From contig CAZMFZ010000097.1 in assembly GCA_964565665.1 (NCBI GenBank), positions 1 through 14,650 on the forward strand: a stretch of DNA of 14,650 bases, written 5' to 3'. Under the pieces are notes generated by a model. The model saw nothing but the letters and a program-made list of their open reading frames with translations, was not told where the DNA came from and made no database searches. This DNA comes from CAZMFZ01 sp964565665 (GTDB taxonomy: Bacteria; Bacteroidota; Bacteroidia; Cytophagales; UBA9547). Positions within the stretch are counted from its first letter, which is position 1. Every line of letters begins with the position of its first letter. A program made the translations under genes and the position numbers. Below, piece after piece: positions 1-7,319 of the stretch.

Positions 1-754
1 GTTTTGGGGTGGGAGAGAAGGCTACATGAGCCTATTGAACACCAATATGAAGCGTGAGCTCGACCACATGGCGAAGTTTTTAAGTCTGTCAAGAGATTAT
101 GCTCGCAAACAAGGTTTTACAGGCACGTTTTTAATAGAGCCGAAGCCGATGGAACCTACCAAGCATCAATACGATTTCGACTCAGCTACAGTAATGGGCT
201 TTTTGAGAGCTAACGGGCTAGACAAGGATTTCAAATTAAACATTGAGGTAAACCATGCCACACTAGCCAATCATACTTTTGCACACGAGCTACAGTTGGC
301 AGCCGACAATGGCATGCTGGGCAGTATTGATGCCAATAGGGGAGATTATCAAAACGGATGGGATACAGATCAGTTTCCTGTCGATTTGTTTGAACTCACC
401 GAAGCTATGCTTGTGATATTGGAAAGTGGTGGATTTACTACAGGTGGAGTAAATTTTGATGCCAAAACACGCAGAAACTCAACTGATTTGGAAGATATTT
501 TTATTGCACACATTGGTGGTATGGACGCTTTTGCGAGAGCTTTGCTGATTGCAAACAACGTGCTCACAAAATCGAAATACCGAGAACTGCGTATAGGCCG
601 CTACGCTTCATATATCAGTGGAGATGGAAAGGCTTATGAAGATGGCAAGCTTGATTTGGTGGCTTTACGAGATTTGGCAGTGAAAAATGGTGAGCCTAAG
701 CAAATATCGGGTAAGCAAGAGTTGTTTGAGAATATTATTAACCAATATATATAA
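1..754 (+). CDS. xylA: Xylose isomerase, 5'-truncated by the window edge
   Basis: Converts D-xylose to D-xylulose in the cytoplasm with two divalent metal ions, the entry step of xylose use. The frame is already open at position 2 and reads FWGGREGY before the first ATG at 26, so that ATG is an internal methionine and about 190 N-terminal residues lie upstream of the window. The visible part holds the expected active-site segments in order: IEPKP (metal-binding Glu), NIEVNHATL (Glu and His), GSIDANRGD (Asp), WDTDQFP (two Asp) and NFDAKTRR (Asp). The C-terminus, with GEPKQISGKQELFE, is complete and ends in TAA. No xylulokinase or transporter gene lies downstream, so any xylose operon must extend upstream. 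The catalytic His and Asp of the N-terminal half cannot be checked here. Identification is secure. Confidence 0.97.
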   Translation, partial: FWGGREGYMSLLNTNMKRELDHMAKFLSLSRDYARKQGFTGTFLIEPKPMEPTKHQYDFDSATVMGFLRANGLDKDFKLNIEVNHATLANHTFAHELQLAADNGMLGSIDANRGDYQNGWDTDQFPVDLFELTEAMLVILESGGFTTGGVNFDAKTRRNSTDLEDIFIAHIGGMDAFARALLIANNVLTKSKYRELRIGRYASYISGDGKAYEDGKLDLVALRDLAVKNGEPKQISGKQELFENIINQYI

Positions 755-791
755 GTAAACACCTCACAAGCAAATAGCAAAAGTCTTTCCA

Positions 792-822
792 CAATTTCCG
801 TTGACTTAGCCAACGGAAATTG
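792..822 (+). terminator. Perfect 12-bp stem-loop after xylA
   Basis: CAATTTCCGTTG (792-803) and its exact reverse complement (811-822) flank a 7-base loop, starting 38 bases after the xylA stop. This is seen directly. The position suggests transcription termination or 3'-end protection of the xylA mRNA, but only a mixed pyrimidine stretch follows and not a clean T-tract, so it is a non-canonical terminator at best. Confidence 0.5.
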
Positions 823-894
823 ATTGCCTTCCCTCATTTTCGGTGCTTTTGCCTATGCCAATGAAAAATGAGTGAAATTAATTGTCAATGACAG

Positions 895-954
895 TAAATA
901 AATATTATTTCCCCACATATTTGGGGGTTACTTATTGAAATAATATTTCATTTA
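895..954. repeat. Imperfect inverted repeat with a nested C/G hairpin
   Basis: AAATATTATTT at 900-910 pairs exactly with AAATAATATTT at 938-948. With one bulged base the arms extend to 895-911 and 937-954. Inside lies a second hairpin, CCCC at 911-914 against GGGG at 923-926. The element sits between xylA and the histidine kinase gene, 50 bases before the kinase start. It may be a bidirectional terminator or an operator-like site; the sequence alone does not decide. The rest of the 755-1003 gap holds a weaker repeat (CTCATTTTC at 833-841 against GAAAAATGAG at 862-871) and no open frame that looks coding. Confidence 0.5.
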
Positions 955-1003
955 ATCAGACAATTGTATTATTATATTTTCAAAATTTTTGCAATGTTGT
1001 TTT

Positions 1004-3283
1004 ATGAGGAAAAACATTCCTAAATTTATACATTGGGTATATGGGGTAATTTTTGTTTTTATTTTTTTAATAATAACCCTTATCTGGAGAAATTTTATCG
1101 TTTCAGTAGATAAGTCAGAAAGAATTGTACATGCCAATGAAGTGCTTACAAGTTCTGAGAAAGTTTTGTCTATTTTAAAAGACATAGAAACTGGGCAAAG
1201 GGGCTATTTACTCACCAAAGATTCCTCATTTTTAATTCCTCACCTGAATGGATTAATGCTCATATCTTCGCAACTCAGCAATCTTGAAAATCTTATAAGT
1301 GACAATAGGGTGCAAGTTGAAAATGTGCGAAAGTTAGCTGATTTTTCTGCAAAAAGGATTGCAATTGCCCAATCAACTATTAAGCGAGAAGCAATCTATC
1401 ACTTTACTAATGAAAACATTATTGCCGAGTTGAACAAAGGTAAATTGGCTATGGATAGCCTAAGAATGCTCATTATTTCCATTCAAAAAATTGAAACTAC
1501 ACTATTAAATGAAAGAAATGAAGCATATAGATACACTATTCGCTTTTCTATATTTACCATTGTTTTGTTGGCTTTTTCGGTTGGAGGGTTAACTATATTT
1601 TCATTTGTGTATATTAAGAAACAGGTTAAAAAAGATGCTAAAAAAAGCCTCAAAATATTTGAATTAAATAATGAATTAAACCACACAATAGAGGAATTAG
1701 ATGCTGCAAATGAAGAGATTTATACAAACAACGAGGAATTAACCTCAGGAAACGAGGAATTGGCAGCTGCAAATGATAAACTTGCCACTACTAATATAGA
1801 ATTACAAATAGCGAATGAATTGATAAATAAAATGAATTCGGAGTTAGAATTTCGCTTGTTATCAATTGTAAACCACACTTCCGATTTAATTTGCTATTCA
1901 GGAGCAGATAGGGTTTTAAAATACATCAACAAGGCTGGCAAAAAAATGCTGGGAATAGATGAAGAATTCGATATCACGACCATAAGTACCCAAGGCTTTC
2001 AAACACAAAATAACTGGCAAATCACACAAAATGCCGTTAAAACGGCTGTCGAATGCGGATTCTGGGAGGGAGAATCTTCCGTACTCTCTCAAAACAATCA
2101 GTTGATTCCAATTTGGCTTCAATTGATTTCCCATAAAAATGACAAAGGGGAATTAGAATTCATTTCTACTATTGCAAGAGATATAAGCCAAATAAAAAAT
2201 GTTCAGAACGAACTACAAGAAGTTGCCAACAGGTATCAAATGCTGTTTGATAATAATCCTCAGCCTATGTGGCTTTATGATGTAGATACCTATAAAATAT
2301 TGGAAGTAAACACTGCCGCAACTCTGAAATACCATTATTCAAAAAATGAATTGGAGCAACTTACGATTCAAGATTTGAGGCAAAATGAAGATATTGAAAA
2401 ACTTGAATTGCTGGTAAAAAGCTTAAGATCAGGCTATTATAAAGCAGGAGAAGGGCTACATAAAGATAAATTTGGCAATACATTTCATGTAAATGTGTCT
2501 TCTTTTGGTTTTATCCTCAACAGTAGAAATGTAAGGCTTGTATTAGCTGACGATATATCTGATATAAAGCTGGCCGAACAAAATTTAAAAAAGATAAACG
2601 AGGAACTGATTTTCAGAAACGAGCAACTTGATAAATATGTGTATGTAATTTCCCACAACATACGTGGCCCCGTTGCTACTTTAATAGGCCTAATTGATTT
2701 GCTAGAACATGAAACCGACAATGGTAAAATTACAATGATTGTGAATAATATGGGTAAAACTACCCAGAAGCTCGATGAAGTAATAATAGACCTCAACAAA
2801 GTATTATCGGCAAAAAATATAGTAAAAGATGCCAAAGAAAACGTGAATTTGAAACTACTTATGGAAGATGTATGTCAAATACTCAGCCATGAAATCAAAC
2901 AGGTTCATGCAAATACCATACTTGACTTTAATGGTGTAAACCAGCTCTATACTATCAAAAGCTACCTTCACAGTGTGTTTTTCAATTTACTTTCTAACGC
3001 AATTAAGTACAGAAATGAAAATGTACCATTAGAAATAAAAATTTCGAGTGTTGCTAAGAATGATGGAATAGAAATTTATTTTTCAGATAATGGCTTAGGA
3101 ATAGATCTAGCCACCAATAGGGAAAAGATATTTGGTCTTTACAAACGTTTTCACATACATGTTGAAGGCAAAGGATTGGGATTGCATTTGTCAAAATCAC
3201 AAATAGAGGCTTTGGGGGGCACTATTGCTGTAGAAAGCGAGGTGAATAAAGGTACTTCGTTTATAATATTTATCCCTCAGTAG
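1004..3283 (+). CDS. Hybrid-sensing membrane histidine kinase (CHASE3-PAS-PAS-HisKA-HATPase)
   Basis: Inner-membrane sensor kinase of 759 residues. The start is the ATG at 1004 (MRKNIPK); an in-frame TTG at 989 would add five residues but is unlikely. Residues are numbered from the ATG. A first membrane helix lies at about 11-28. A CHASE3 periplasmic domain at about 33-176 carries the signature ETGQRGYLLTKD near 63-74. A second helix lies at about 178-203. A long coiled coil at 205-285 is rich in NEEL/NNEL repeats. Two PAS domains follow (about 286-400 and 408-525). The HisKA box is ISHNIRGP with phosphoacceptor His551; the ATPase has the N-box (FNLLSNAIKY, Asn661 and Asn665), G1 (DNGLG, 695-699) and G2 (GKGLGL, 722-727). 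All catalytic motifs are intact. No receiver domain or response-regulator gene is present, so it is an orphan and its partner and ligand are unknown. A weak promoter-like AATTTTTG occurs at 984-991. Confidence 0.93.
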   Translation: MRKNIPKFIHWVYGVIFVFIFLIITLIWRNFIVSVDKSERIVHANEVLTSSEKVLSILKDIETGQRGYLLTKDSSFLIPHLNGLMLISSQLSNLENLISDNRVQVENVRKLADFSAKRIAIAQSTIKREAIYHFTNENIIAELNKGKLAMDSLRMLIISIQKIETTLLNERNEAYRYTIRFSIFTIVLLAFSVGGLTIFSFVYIKKQVKKDAKKSLKIFELNNELNHTIEELDAANEEIYTNNEELTSGNEELAAANDKLATTNIELQIANELINKMNSELEFRLLSIVNHTSDLICYSGADRVLKYINKAGKKMLGIDEEFDITTISTQGFQTQNNWQITQNAVKTAVECGFWEGESSVLSQNNQLIPIWLQLISHKNDKGELEFISTIARDISQIKNVQNELQEVANRYQMLFDNNPQPMWLYDVDTYKILEVNTAATLKYHYSKNELEQLTIQDLRQNEDIEKLELLVKSLRSGYYKAGEGLHKDKFGNTFHVNVSSFGFILNSRNVRLVLADDISDIKLAEQNLKKINEELIFRNEQLDKYVYVISHNIRGPVATLIGLIDLLEHETDNGKITMIVNNMGKTTQKLDEVIIDLNKVLSAKNIVKDAKENVNLKLLMEDVCQILSHEIKQVHANTILDFNGVNQLYTIKSYLHSVFFNLLSNAIKYRNENVPLEIKISSVAKNDGIEIYFSDNGLGIDLATNREKIFGLYKRFHIHVEGKGLGLHLSKSQIEALGGTIAVESEVNKGTSFIIFIPQ

Positions 3284-3284
3284 G

Positions 3285-3701
3285 TTACCAAACAAAATCT
3301 GATGAATGCCTTCTACATTCAACTATTCGCTTTTTAAGACGCGATTTCCAACCAGGTCCGTTTTTAAAAGTAAGTTCCAAATTGGTACCAAGATTGTAGA
3401 AGAACACATAGAATTTATTGGTTTCTGCAATATCCTTATTGCAAACCACCAAATACTCAAAACCCATTTTTTCGGTTTCTTCGTGTACACAAGCATTTCC
3501 CGTCATCAAATTTCTATTGTCATATTTTAATATTTTCAACAATGGCACGTTAGGAGCGGGAATATCAGGATATGGCGATGGATTCAACATTCCACCCTCA
3601 AAATCTTCTTGGTATTTGTCTTGCTTCGCTTGTGATAGGCAAAGTATTGGAGAGAGTGAAAAAGCAAAAAATATAAAAAAATAGATATGAGACGCTTTCA
3701 T
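3285..3701 (-). CDS. Small exported protein of unknown function
   Basis: I do not recognise the family. The ATG at 3701 gives 138 residues; an upstream in-frame TTG at 3707 is less likely. The N-terminus is a good signal peptide: a Lys at residue 2, a Phe/Ile-rich core at about 7-20, and a plausible cleavage after LSQA near residue 25. The Cys at 21 is not in a proper lipobox, so signal peptidase I processing is more likely than lipoprotein processing. The mature part is about 113 residues with three Cys (71, 87, 129), a Pro-rich stretch at 41-53 and a basic C-terminus. It is convergent with the kinase gene, with one base between the two stop codons. A TATTTTTG promoter element lies upstream. 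It is probably secreted to the periplasm or beyond; nothing shows its role. Confidence 0.75.
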   Translation of the reverse strand: MKASHIYFFIFFAFSLSPILCLSQAKQDKYQEDFEGGMLNPSPYPDIPAPNVPLLKILKYDNRNLMTGNACVHEETEKMGFEYLVVCNKDIAETNKFYVFFYNLGTNLELTFKNGPGWKSRLKKRIVECRRHSSDFVW

Positions 3702-3727
3702 CGTCAAGTTAATAGATAATAATGTTA

Positions 3728-3735
3728 CAAAAATA
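3728..3735 (-). promoter_or_regulatory. Bacteroidota-type -7 element for the exported-protein gene
   Basis: Read on the minus strand this is TATTTTTG, an exact fit to TANNTTTG, located 26 bases upstream of the ATG at 3701. No TTTG at the expected -33 spacing is visible, so support rests on one box in AT-rich DNA. Confidence 0.4.
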
Positions 3736-3792
3736 AAGATAAAAATTGTGAATTAATGAGATTTGGCTCAATTTCGTGCCAAAACCGCTTAG

Positions 3793-4782
3793 ATGCAATA
3801 CTCTATTATTATCCCAGTTTACAACCGCCCAGATGAAATTGAAGACTTATTGAAATGCCTTGTGAATCAGACATTTACTGATTTTGAGGTTTGCATTGTG
3901 GAAAGTGGTTCTGAATTCAGGAAATCGGATGAAGTTGTTGAAAGATTTAAAAGGTTACTTGATATACATTATTTTCCTACAGAAAATTTTGGACCTGGAA
4001 TATCGCGAAACTTTGGAATGAAACATTCCAGAGGAGATTTTTTTATCATTCTAGATTCTGATATTTTAATAGAGCCTAGTTTTGTGGGGAATGTAGATAA
4101 AGGTATCAAAACCCAAAATCTGGATTGTTACGGTGGTCCCGACAGATGCCATGAAAGCTTTACCGATATTGAAAAAGCATTCAATTACTCTCTCACTTCA
4201 TTTCTAACGACTGGAGGAATGCGTGGAGGAGTAAAACGAGCCACTACTTTTCATCCCAGAAGTTTCAATATGGGATTTTCGAGGAAAGTGTATGAAGCTA
4301 CTGGAGGTTACCCTTTCGGATTTATGGGTGAAGATTTGGTGTTAAGTCTTAAAATCAGGCAATTAGGTTTTAATATCGGTTTAATTTCCAATGCCTTTGT
4401 TTACCACCACAGGAAAAAAGATTTTAAGACATTTTTCAGATATATGCGTTTTTTCGGCAAGTCTCGAATCAATATTATGAAGCATGTACCTGGTTCGTTG
4501 AAATTAATCCACCTTTTACCTGTGGCATTTATCGTCTTTTTTATTTCAAGTTATTTATCAGTTTTCGTCCATCCTTATGTATTCATTAGCATGAAAATAT
4601 TGCTTTATGGATATTTGGGATTGATATTGATGGATTCTACGCGAAGAAATACATCTTTTTATATTGGTGTACTTAGTGTAATTGCGACTTTAGTGCAGTT
4701 TTTTGGTTATGGAATTGGTTTTGTCGAAGATTTTTGGAAACGGATTGTGTTGGATAAGGACAAAGAATTGAAAAATATTTAA
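3793..4782 (+). CDS. Family 2 glycosyltransferase with C-terminal membrane helices
   Basis: Likely transfers a sugar from a nucleotide-sugar donor to a lipid-linked or surface glycan on the cytoplasmic face of the inner membrane. The 329-residue protein opens with the GT-A nucleotide-binding strand YSIIIPVYNRPDE (3-15). It carries the metal-binding DSD triad at Asp88-Asp90, then GFMGEDLVLSLKIRQLG with the acidic pair Glu180-Asp181 expected to supply the catalytic base region. Three hydrophobic segments at about 241-262, 264-282 and 288-308 anchor the C-terminus. Donor and acceptor cannot be read from the sequence. Its neighbours, a cytidylyltransferase and two sugar-nucleotide dehydrogenases, suggest a CDP-linked deoxysugar in lipopolysaccharide or another surface glycan. 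The last 48 bases of this gene are duplicated downstream at 4841-4888. Confidence 0.92.
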   Translation: MQYSIIIPVYNRPDEIEDLLKCLVNQTFTDFEVCIVESGSEFRKSDEVVERFKRLLDIHYFPTENFGPGISRNFGMKHSRGDFFIILDSDILIEPSFVGNVDKGIKTQNLDCYGGPDRCHESFTDIEKAFNYSLTSFLTTGGMRGGVKRATTFHPRSFNMGFSRKVYEATGGYPFGFMGEDLVLSLKIRQLGFNIGLISNAFVYHHRKKDFKTFFRYMRFFGKSRINIMKHVPGSLKLIHLLPVAFIVFFISSYLSVFVHPYVFISMKILLYGYLGLILMDSTRRNTSFYIGVLSVIATLVQFFGYGIGFVEDFWKRIVLDKDKELKNI

Positions 4783-4888
4783 TATAAATTCCTATTAACT
4801 ATCAATCACTAAAGCCCCCTTCGGGGGTCTGGGGGCTTTAGGAAACGGATTGTGTTGGATAAGGACAAAGAATTTAAAAATATTTAAT
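4736..4888. repeat. 48-bp direct duplication of the glycosyltransferase 3' end around a 57-bp spacer
   Basis: Positions 4736-4783 and 4841-4888 match at 47 of 48 bases (G at 4770, T at 4875), offset by 105 bp. The first copy is the end of the glycosyltransferase gene including its TAA. The second is noncoding and lies before rfbF. The 57-bp spacer ends in a GC-rich palindrome. The near-identity indicates a recent duplication, either by slippage or unequal exchange or together with the palindrome's arrival. Confidence 0.93.
4809..4841. repeat. GC-rich palindromic element with two alternative hairpins
   Basis: CTAAAGCCCCC (4809-4819) pairs perfectly with GGGGGCTTTAG (4831-4841) across an 11-base loop. 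The first C-run can instead pair with the inner G-run (4823-4827), forming a C(UUCG)G tetraloop in RNA. It stands out in an AT-rich region. GC-rich palindromes of this style are, as I recall, scattered between genes in many Bacteroidota genomes; this is memory, not a search. It could also act as a terminator for the glycosyltransferase mRNA, though no T-tract follows. Confidence 0.7.
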
Positions 4889-4897
4889 CAGCATATT

Positions 4898-5671
4898 ATG
4901 AAAGTATTACTATTGGCTGGAGGATTAGGTACTAGAATCAGCGAAGAAACGGGCATAAAGCCCAAACCTATGGTGGAAATAGGTGGCAAACCCATTTTGT
5001 GGCATATCATGAAAATGTATGCGGCTCATGGATTCAATGAATTTGTGGTTTTACTGGGTTACAAAGGCTATTATATTAAGGAGTATTTTATGAATTATTT
5101 TTTGCACCAAAATGATCTGACTATTGATTTGAAAAACAATAAAGTAGAATATTTCAACAACATCACCGAAGATTGGAAGATTACCCTTATCGATACTGGA
5201 GAGCAATCTATGACAGGCGGCCGGATAAAGCGAGCTAAGCAATTGATTGGAAATGAAACTTTTTTACTCACTTATGGCGATGGTGTAGCAGATATTGACA
5301 TAAAAAATACTTTTGAGTTTCACAAATCGCATGGCAAAATGCTGACTGTAACAGCCGTAAAGCCCGAAGCACGCTATGGACTTTTGGAATTTGGCGAAGG
5401 CACAAGTGTAAATGGATTTCTCGAAAAACCTATTGGAGAAGGAGGTTGGATTAATGGTGGATTTTTCGTGTGTGAACCCAAAGTAATTGATTATATCAAT
5501 GATGACATGACGATATGGGAACGAGAACCAATGGAAACCATAGCCAATATGAGGCAAATGAATGCCTATCGACACGATGGTTTTTGGCAATGTATGGATA
5601 CCTTAAGAGACAAAACCAAGCTTCAAGAGCTTTGGGAAAGCGGTAAAGCACCTTGGAAAATTTGGAAATAA
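4898..5671 (+). CDS. rfbF: Glucose-1-phosphate cytidylyltransferase
   Basis: Makes CDP-glucose and pyrophosphate from CTP and glucose 1-phosphate in the cytoplasm, the first step of CDP-linked 3,6-dideoxyhexose and related sugar pathways. From the ATG at 4898 the protein is 257 residues, the family's usual length. It shows the nucleotidyltransferase loop LAGGLGTR (6-13), the KPKPMVEIGGKP segment (22-31), YGDGVAD with the metal-binding Asp128, EKP (176-178), NGGFFV (186-191) and the family-typical GFWQCMDTLRD (228-238). The frame is open further upstream to a TTG at 4850, but that part is the out-of-frame copy of the glycosyltransferase tail and is not coding. It probably belongs to an operon with the preceding glycosyltransferase. 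No CDP-glucose 4,6-dehydratase gene follows directly. Confidence 0.95.
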   Translation: MKVLLLAGGLGTRISEETGIKPKPMVEIGGKPILWHIMKMYAAHGFNEFVVLLGYKGYYIKEYFMNYFLHQNDLTIDLKNNKVEYFNNITEDWKITLIDTGEQSMTGGRIKRAKQLIGNETFLLTYGDGVADIDIKNTFEFHKSHGKMLTVTAVKPEARYGLLEFGEGTSVNGFLEKPIGEGGWINGGFFVCEPKVIDYINDDMTIWEREPMETIANMRQMNAYRHDGFWQCMDTLRDKTKLQELWESGKAPWKIWK

Positions 5672-5676
5672 ATTTG
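5669..5676 (+). promoter_or_regulatory. Possible -7 element for the Uma2-family gene
   Basis: TAAATTTG fits TANNTTTG exactly, overlaps the rfbF stop codon and lies 31 bases before the ATG at 5708. The nearest upstream TTG (5653-5655) is at a poor spacing. If real, it would let the Uma2-family gene be expressed apart from the sugar genes. Confidence 0.3.
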
Positions 5677-5707
5677 TAGATTGCTTATCATTAAAATAAT
5701 AGTGAGT

Positions 5708-6304
5708 ATGGAATTGATAATAGATAAAGTAGAAAATAAAGTTGTCGCTATCGATTACGACCATATTTATACTGTTGAAGCATATTTTGAACTAGAGAAA
5801 ACACAAGAAATTCGCCATGAATTTGCGCATGGGAAACTTATACCACTTATAGGAGAATCTTTAAATGTTAATAAAATAACTACAAATTGCTTTTTGCAGT
5901 TGAGGGAACAATTCTTAAATAAGGGCTGTGAAATTTATTTGTTAACAGTGAGGCTAATTGTAGAAATAGGTGGGATATATCGCTACCCCGATTTGGTGTT
6001 GAGTTGTGAGGATGAAAAAGACACCCATGCTACACAAAATCCTTGTTTGATTATAGAAACCCTTACACCTGGCATTGAAAAGACAGATATAGGAGATAAA
6101 CTATTGGAATACACCACTTTACCAAGCCTAAAATATTATTTGCTCATTCACCAGGATGAAAGAATAGTAGAAGTATATGAGCGAAATGATACAGAAAAAG
6201 GTTGGCATTTTCAAATTTACACTGCATTAGAAAATGCAATTCCACTCAAGAAATTGGATGGTGTTTTGGAAATAAACAAAATTTATAAAGGGATAAAATT
6301 TTAA
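5708..6304 (+). CDS. Uma2-family (DUF820) protein with a PD-(D/E)XK nuclease-like fold
   Basis: From the ATG at 5708 the protein has 198 residues, usual for Uma2. The frame is open to a TTG at 5681, but a hydrophobic nine-residue extension there is not expected. Family features in order: a YTVEAYFELE segment near 21-30, RHEFAHGKLIPLIGES (36-51) matching the family's ...YELIDGE... strand, PDLVLSC with Pro94-Asp95, IIETLTP with Glu117 and DKLLEY with Lys131. Asp95 and Glu117 are the expected metal-binding pair of the nuclease-like core. Most members have no known biological role, and cyanobacteria and some other bacteria carry many copies. Its place between rfbF and a sugar dehydrogenase makes functional sense only as an insertion, and nothing links it to sugar metabolism. 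Nuclease activity is inferred from fold alone. Confidence 0.85.
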   Translation: MELIIDKVENKVVAIDYDHIYTVEAYFELEKTQEIRHEFAHGKLIPLIGESLNVNKITTNCFLQLREQFLNKGCEIYLLTVRLIVEIGGIYRYPDLVLSCEDEKDTHATQNPCLIIETLTPGIEKTDIGDKLLEYTTLPSLKYYLLIHQDERIVEVYERNDTEKGWHFQIYTALENAIPLKKLDGVLEINKIYKGIKF

Positions 6305-6343
6305 GCATTTACCAAGTAAAGGCTCATTTTTATATTTCCCCAT

Positions 6344-6372
6344 CAACATTCAACATTCAGCAATCAACATTT
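6344..6372 (+). repeat. Short CAACATT direct repeats
   Basis: CAACATT occurs three times (6344-6350, 6351-6357, 6366-6372) in the 75-bp gap before the next dehydrogenase gene. The pattern is simple and may be a slippage product. No function is evident. Confidence 0.6.
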
Positions 6373-6379
6373 CATTTAT

Positions 6380-7315
6380 ATGCCCAAAATATTAATTACT
6401 GGCGGTCTAGGCAATCTAGGATCTTGGCTTACAGAACATTTTGCTTTAAACAATTTCCAGGTTTATGTGCTGGCAAAAAACTTTCGTCAGATAGTAACTA
6501 CCGGCAAATACCATTTGATTCAGTGTGATATTTCAGATTTCAACGAAGTAAAAACTAAGCTTCAAGATTATGAATTTGAATATGTAATTCATGCAGGAAG
6601 TGTAAATGATGGATTTGTAGAAAATTATTTCAAGCTGGCTTTAGATGTAAATACTCTTGGAACTAGAAACTTACTGGAATTTTATAAAGACAAGAAAATC
6701 AAAAACTTTATCTACTTTTCTACTTTCCAGGTATATGGGAAATATGAAGGTATAATTGATGAGACTACACCAACAGAACCAGTGAATGACTATGGTGCTA
6801 CCCATCTTTTTGCTGAATACTATTTAAAGCAATTCCATTTCACCCACAAATTGCCCTTTACAATAGTGCGACTTACTAATTGCTATGGTTGCCCTAAAGA
6901 CTATAATTCCTCTAAATGGTATTTGGTTCTCAATGATTTGGCAAAGTCTGCCTTAGAAAAAAAAGAGATTTTGCTGAAATCAAACGGGCAGGCTTCCAGA
7001 GATTTTATTTGGATGGGCGATGTGTGCCATATTATTCAACAACTAATAGAAAAAGAAGCTACCAATACCATTTACAATATCAGTGGCGAGAAAACCTATA
7101 AAATGATAGATATTGCAAACGATGTAAAAGCCGCTTACAGAGAAGCATTCAATATTGACCTTCCTGTAAAAGTAAATATGGAAGATAAAACAGTTTATGC
7201 CGATTCCCTGTCTGTAAGTGCTGCAAAAATTAGAAACCACATTCCTTACAATGCAGAGCCACATTTCAGAGATGAAGCTAGGAAGATATTTGCTTTTCTA
7301 GAAATAAGAAAATAA
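6380..7315 (+). CDS. Extended SDR sugar-nucleotide epimerase/reductase with an atypical active site
   Basis: A 311-residue NAD(P)-dependent short-chain dehydrogenase, probably acting on a CDP- or other nucleotide-linked sugar made by the RfbF branch. The N-terminus ILITGGLGNLG has the Rossmann glycine pattern Gly8, Gly11, Gly14. FSTFQVYG around Ser114-Thr115 is the usual catalytic Ser/Thr strand. The catalytic Tyr138 is present, but the YxxxK lysine is replaced by His142 (YGATHLFAE). The C-terminal half has the substrate-domain segments VRLTNCYG (163-170) and SRDFIWMGDV (206-215). Length and layout match NAD-dependent epimerases and CDP-abequose or paratose-synthase-like reductases; which reaction is run cannot be told. 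It starts with ATG at 6380 and lies co-directional with rfbF across the Uma2-family gene. Confidence 0.85.
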   Translation: MPKILITGGLGNLGSWLTEHFALNNFQVYVLAKNFRQIVTTGKYHLIQCDISDFNEVKTKLQDYEFEYVIHAGSVNDGFVENYFKLALDVNTLGTRNLLEFYKDKKIKNFIYFSTFQVYGKYEGIIDETTPTEPVNDYGATHLFAEYYLKQFHFTHKLPFTIVRLTNCYGCPKDYNSSKWYLVLNDLAKSALEKKEILLKSNGQASRDFIWMGDVCHIIQQLIEKEATNTIYNISGEKTYKMIDIANDVKAAYREAFNIDLPVKVNMEDKTVYADSLSVSAAKIRNHIPYNAEPHFRDEARKIFAFLEIRK

Positions 7316-7319
7316 AACA

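Noticed and set aside
26..28. ATG taken as the xylose isomerase start
   Set aside because: The frame upstream already encodes FWGGREGY of the same enzyme, so this is an internal Met.
2485..2835. Minus-strand open frame of 116 codons
   Set aside because: Overlaps the PAS and HisKA-coding part of the kinase gene, including its H-box, and shows no domain of its own.
6342..6372. CRISPR-like or iteron-like array
   Set aside because: Only three 7-base units without regular spacers; simple repeat.
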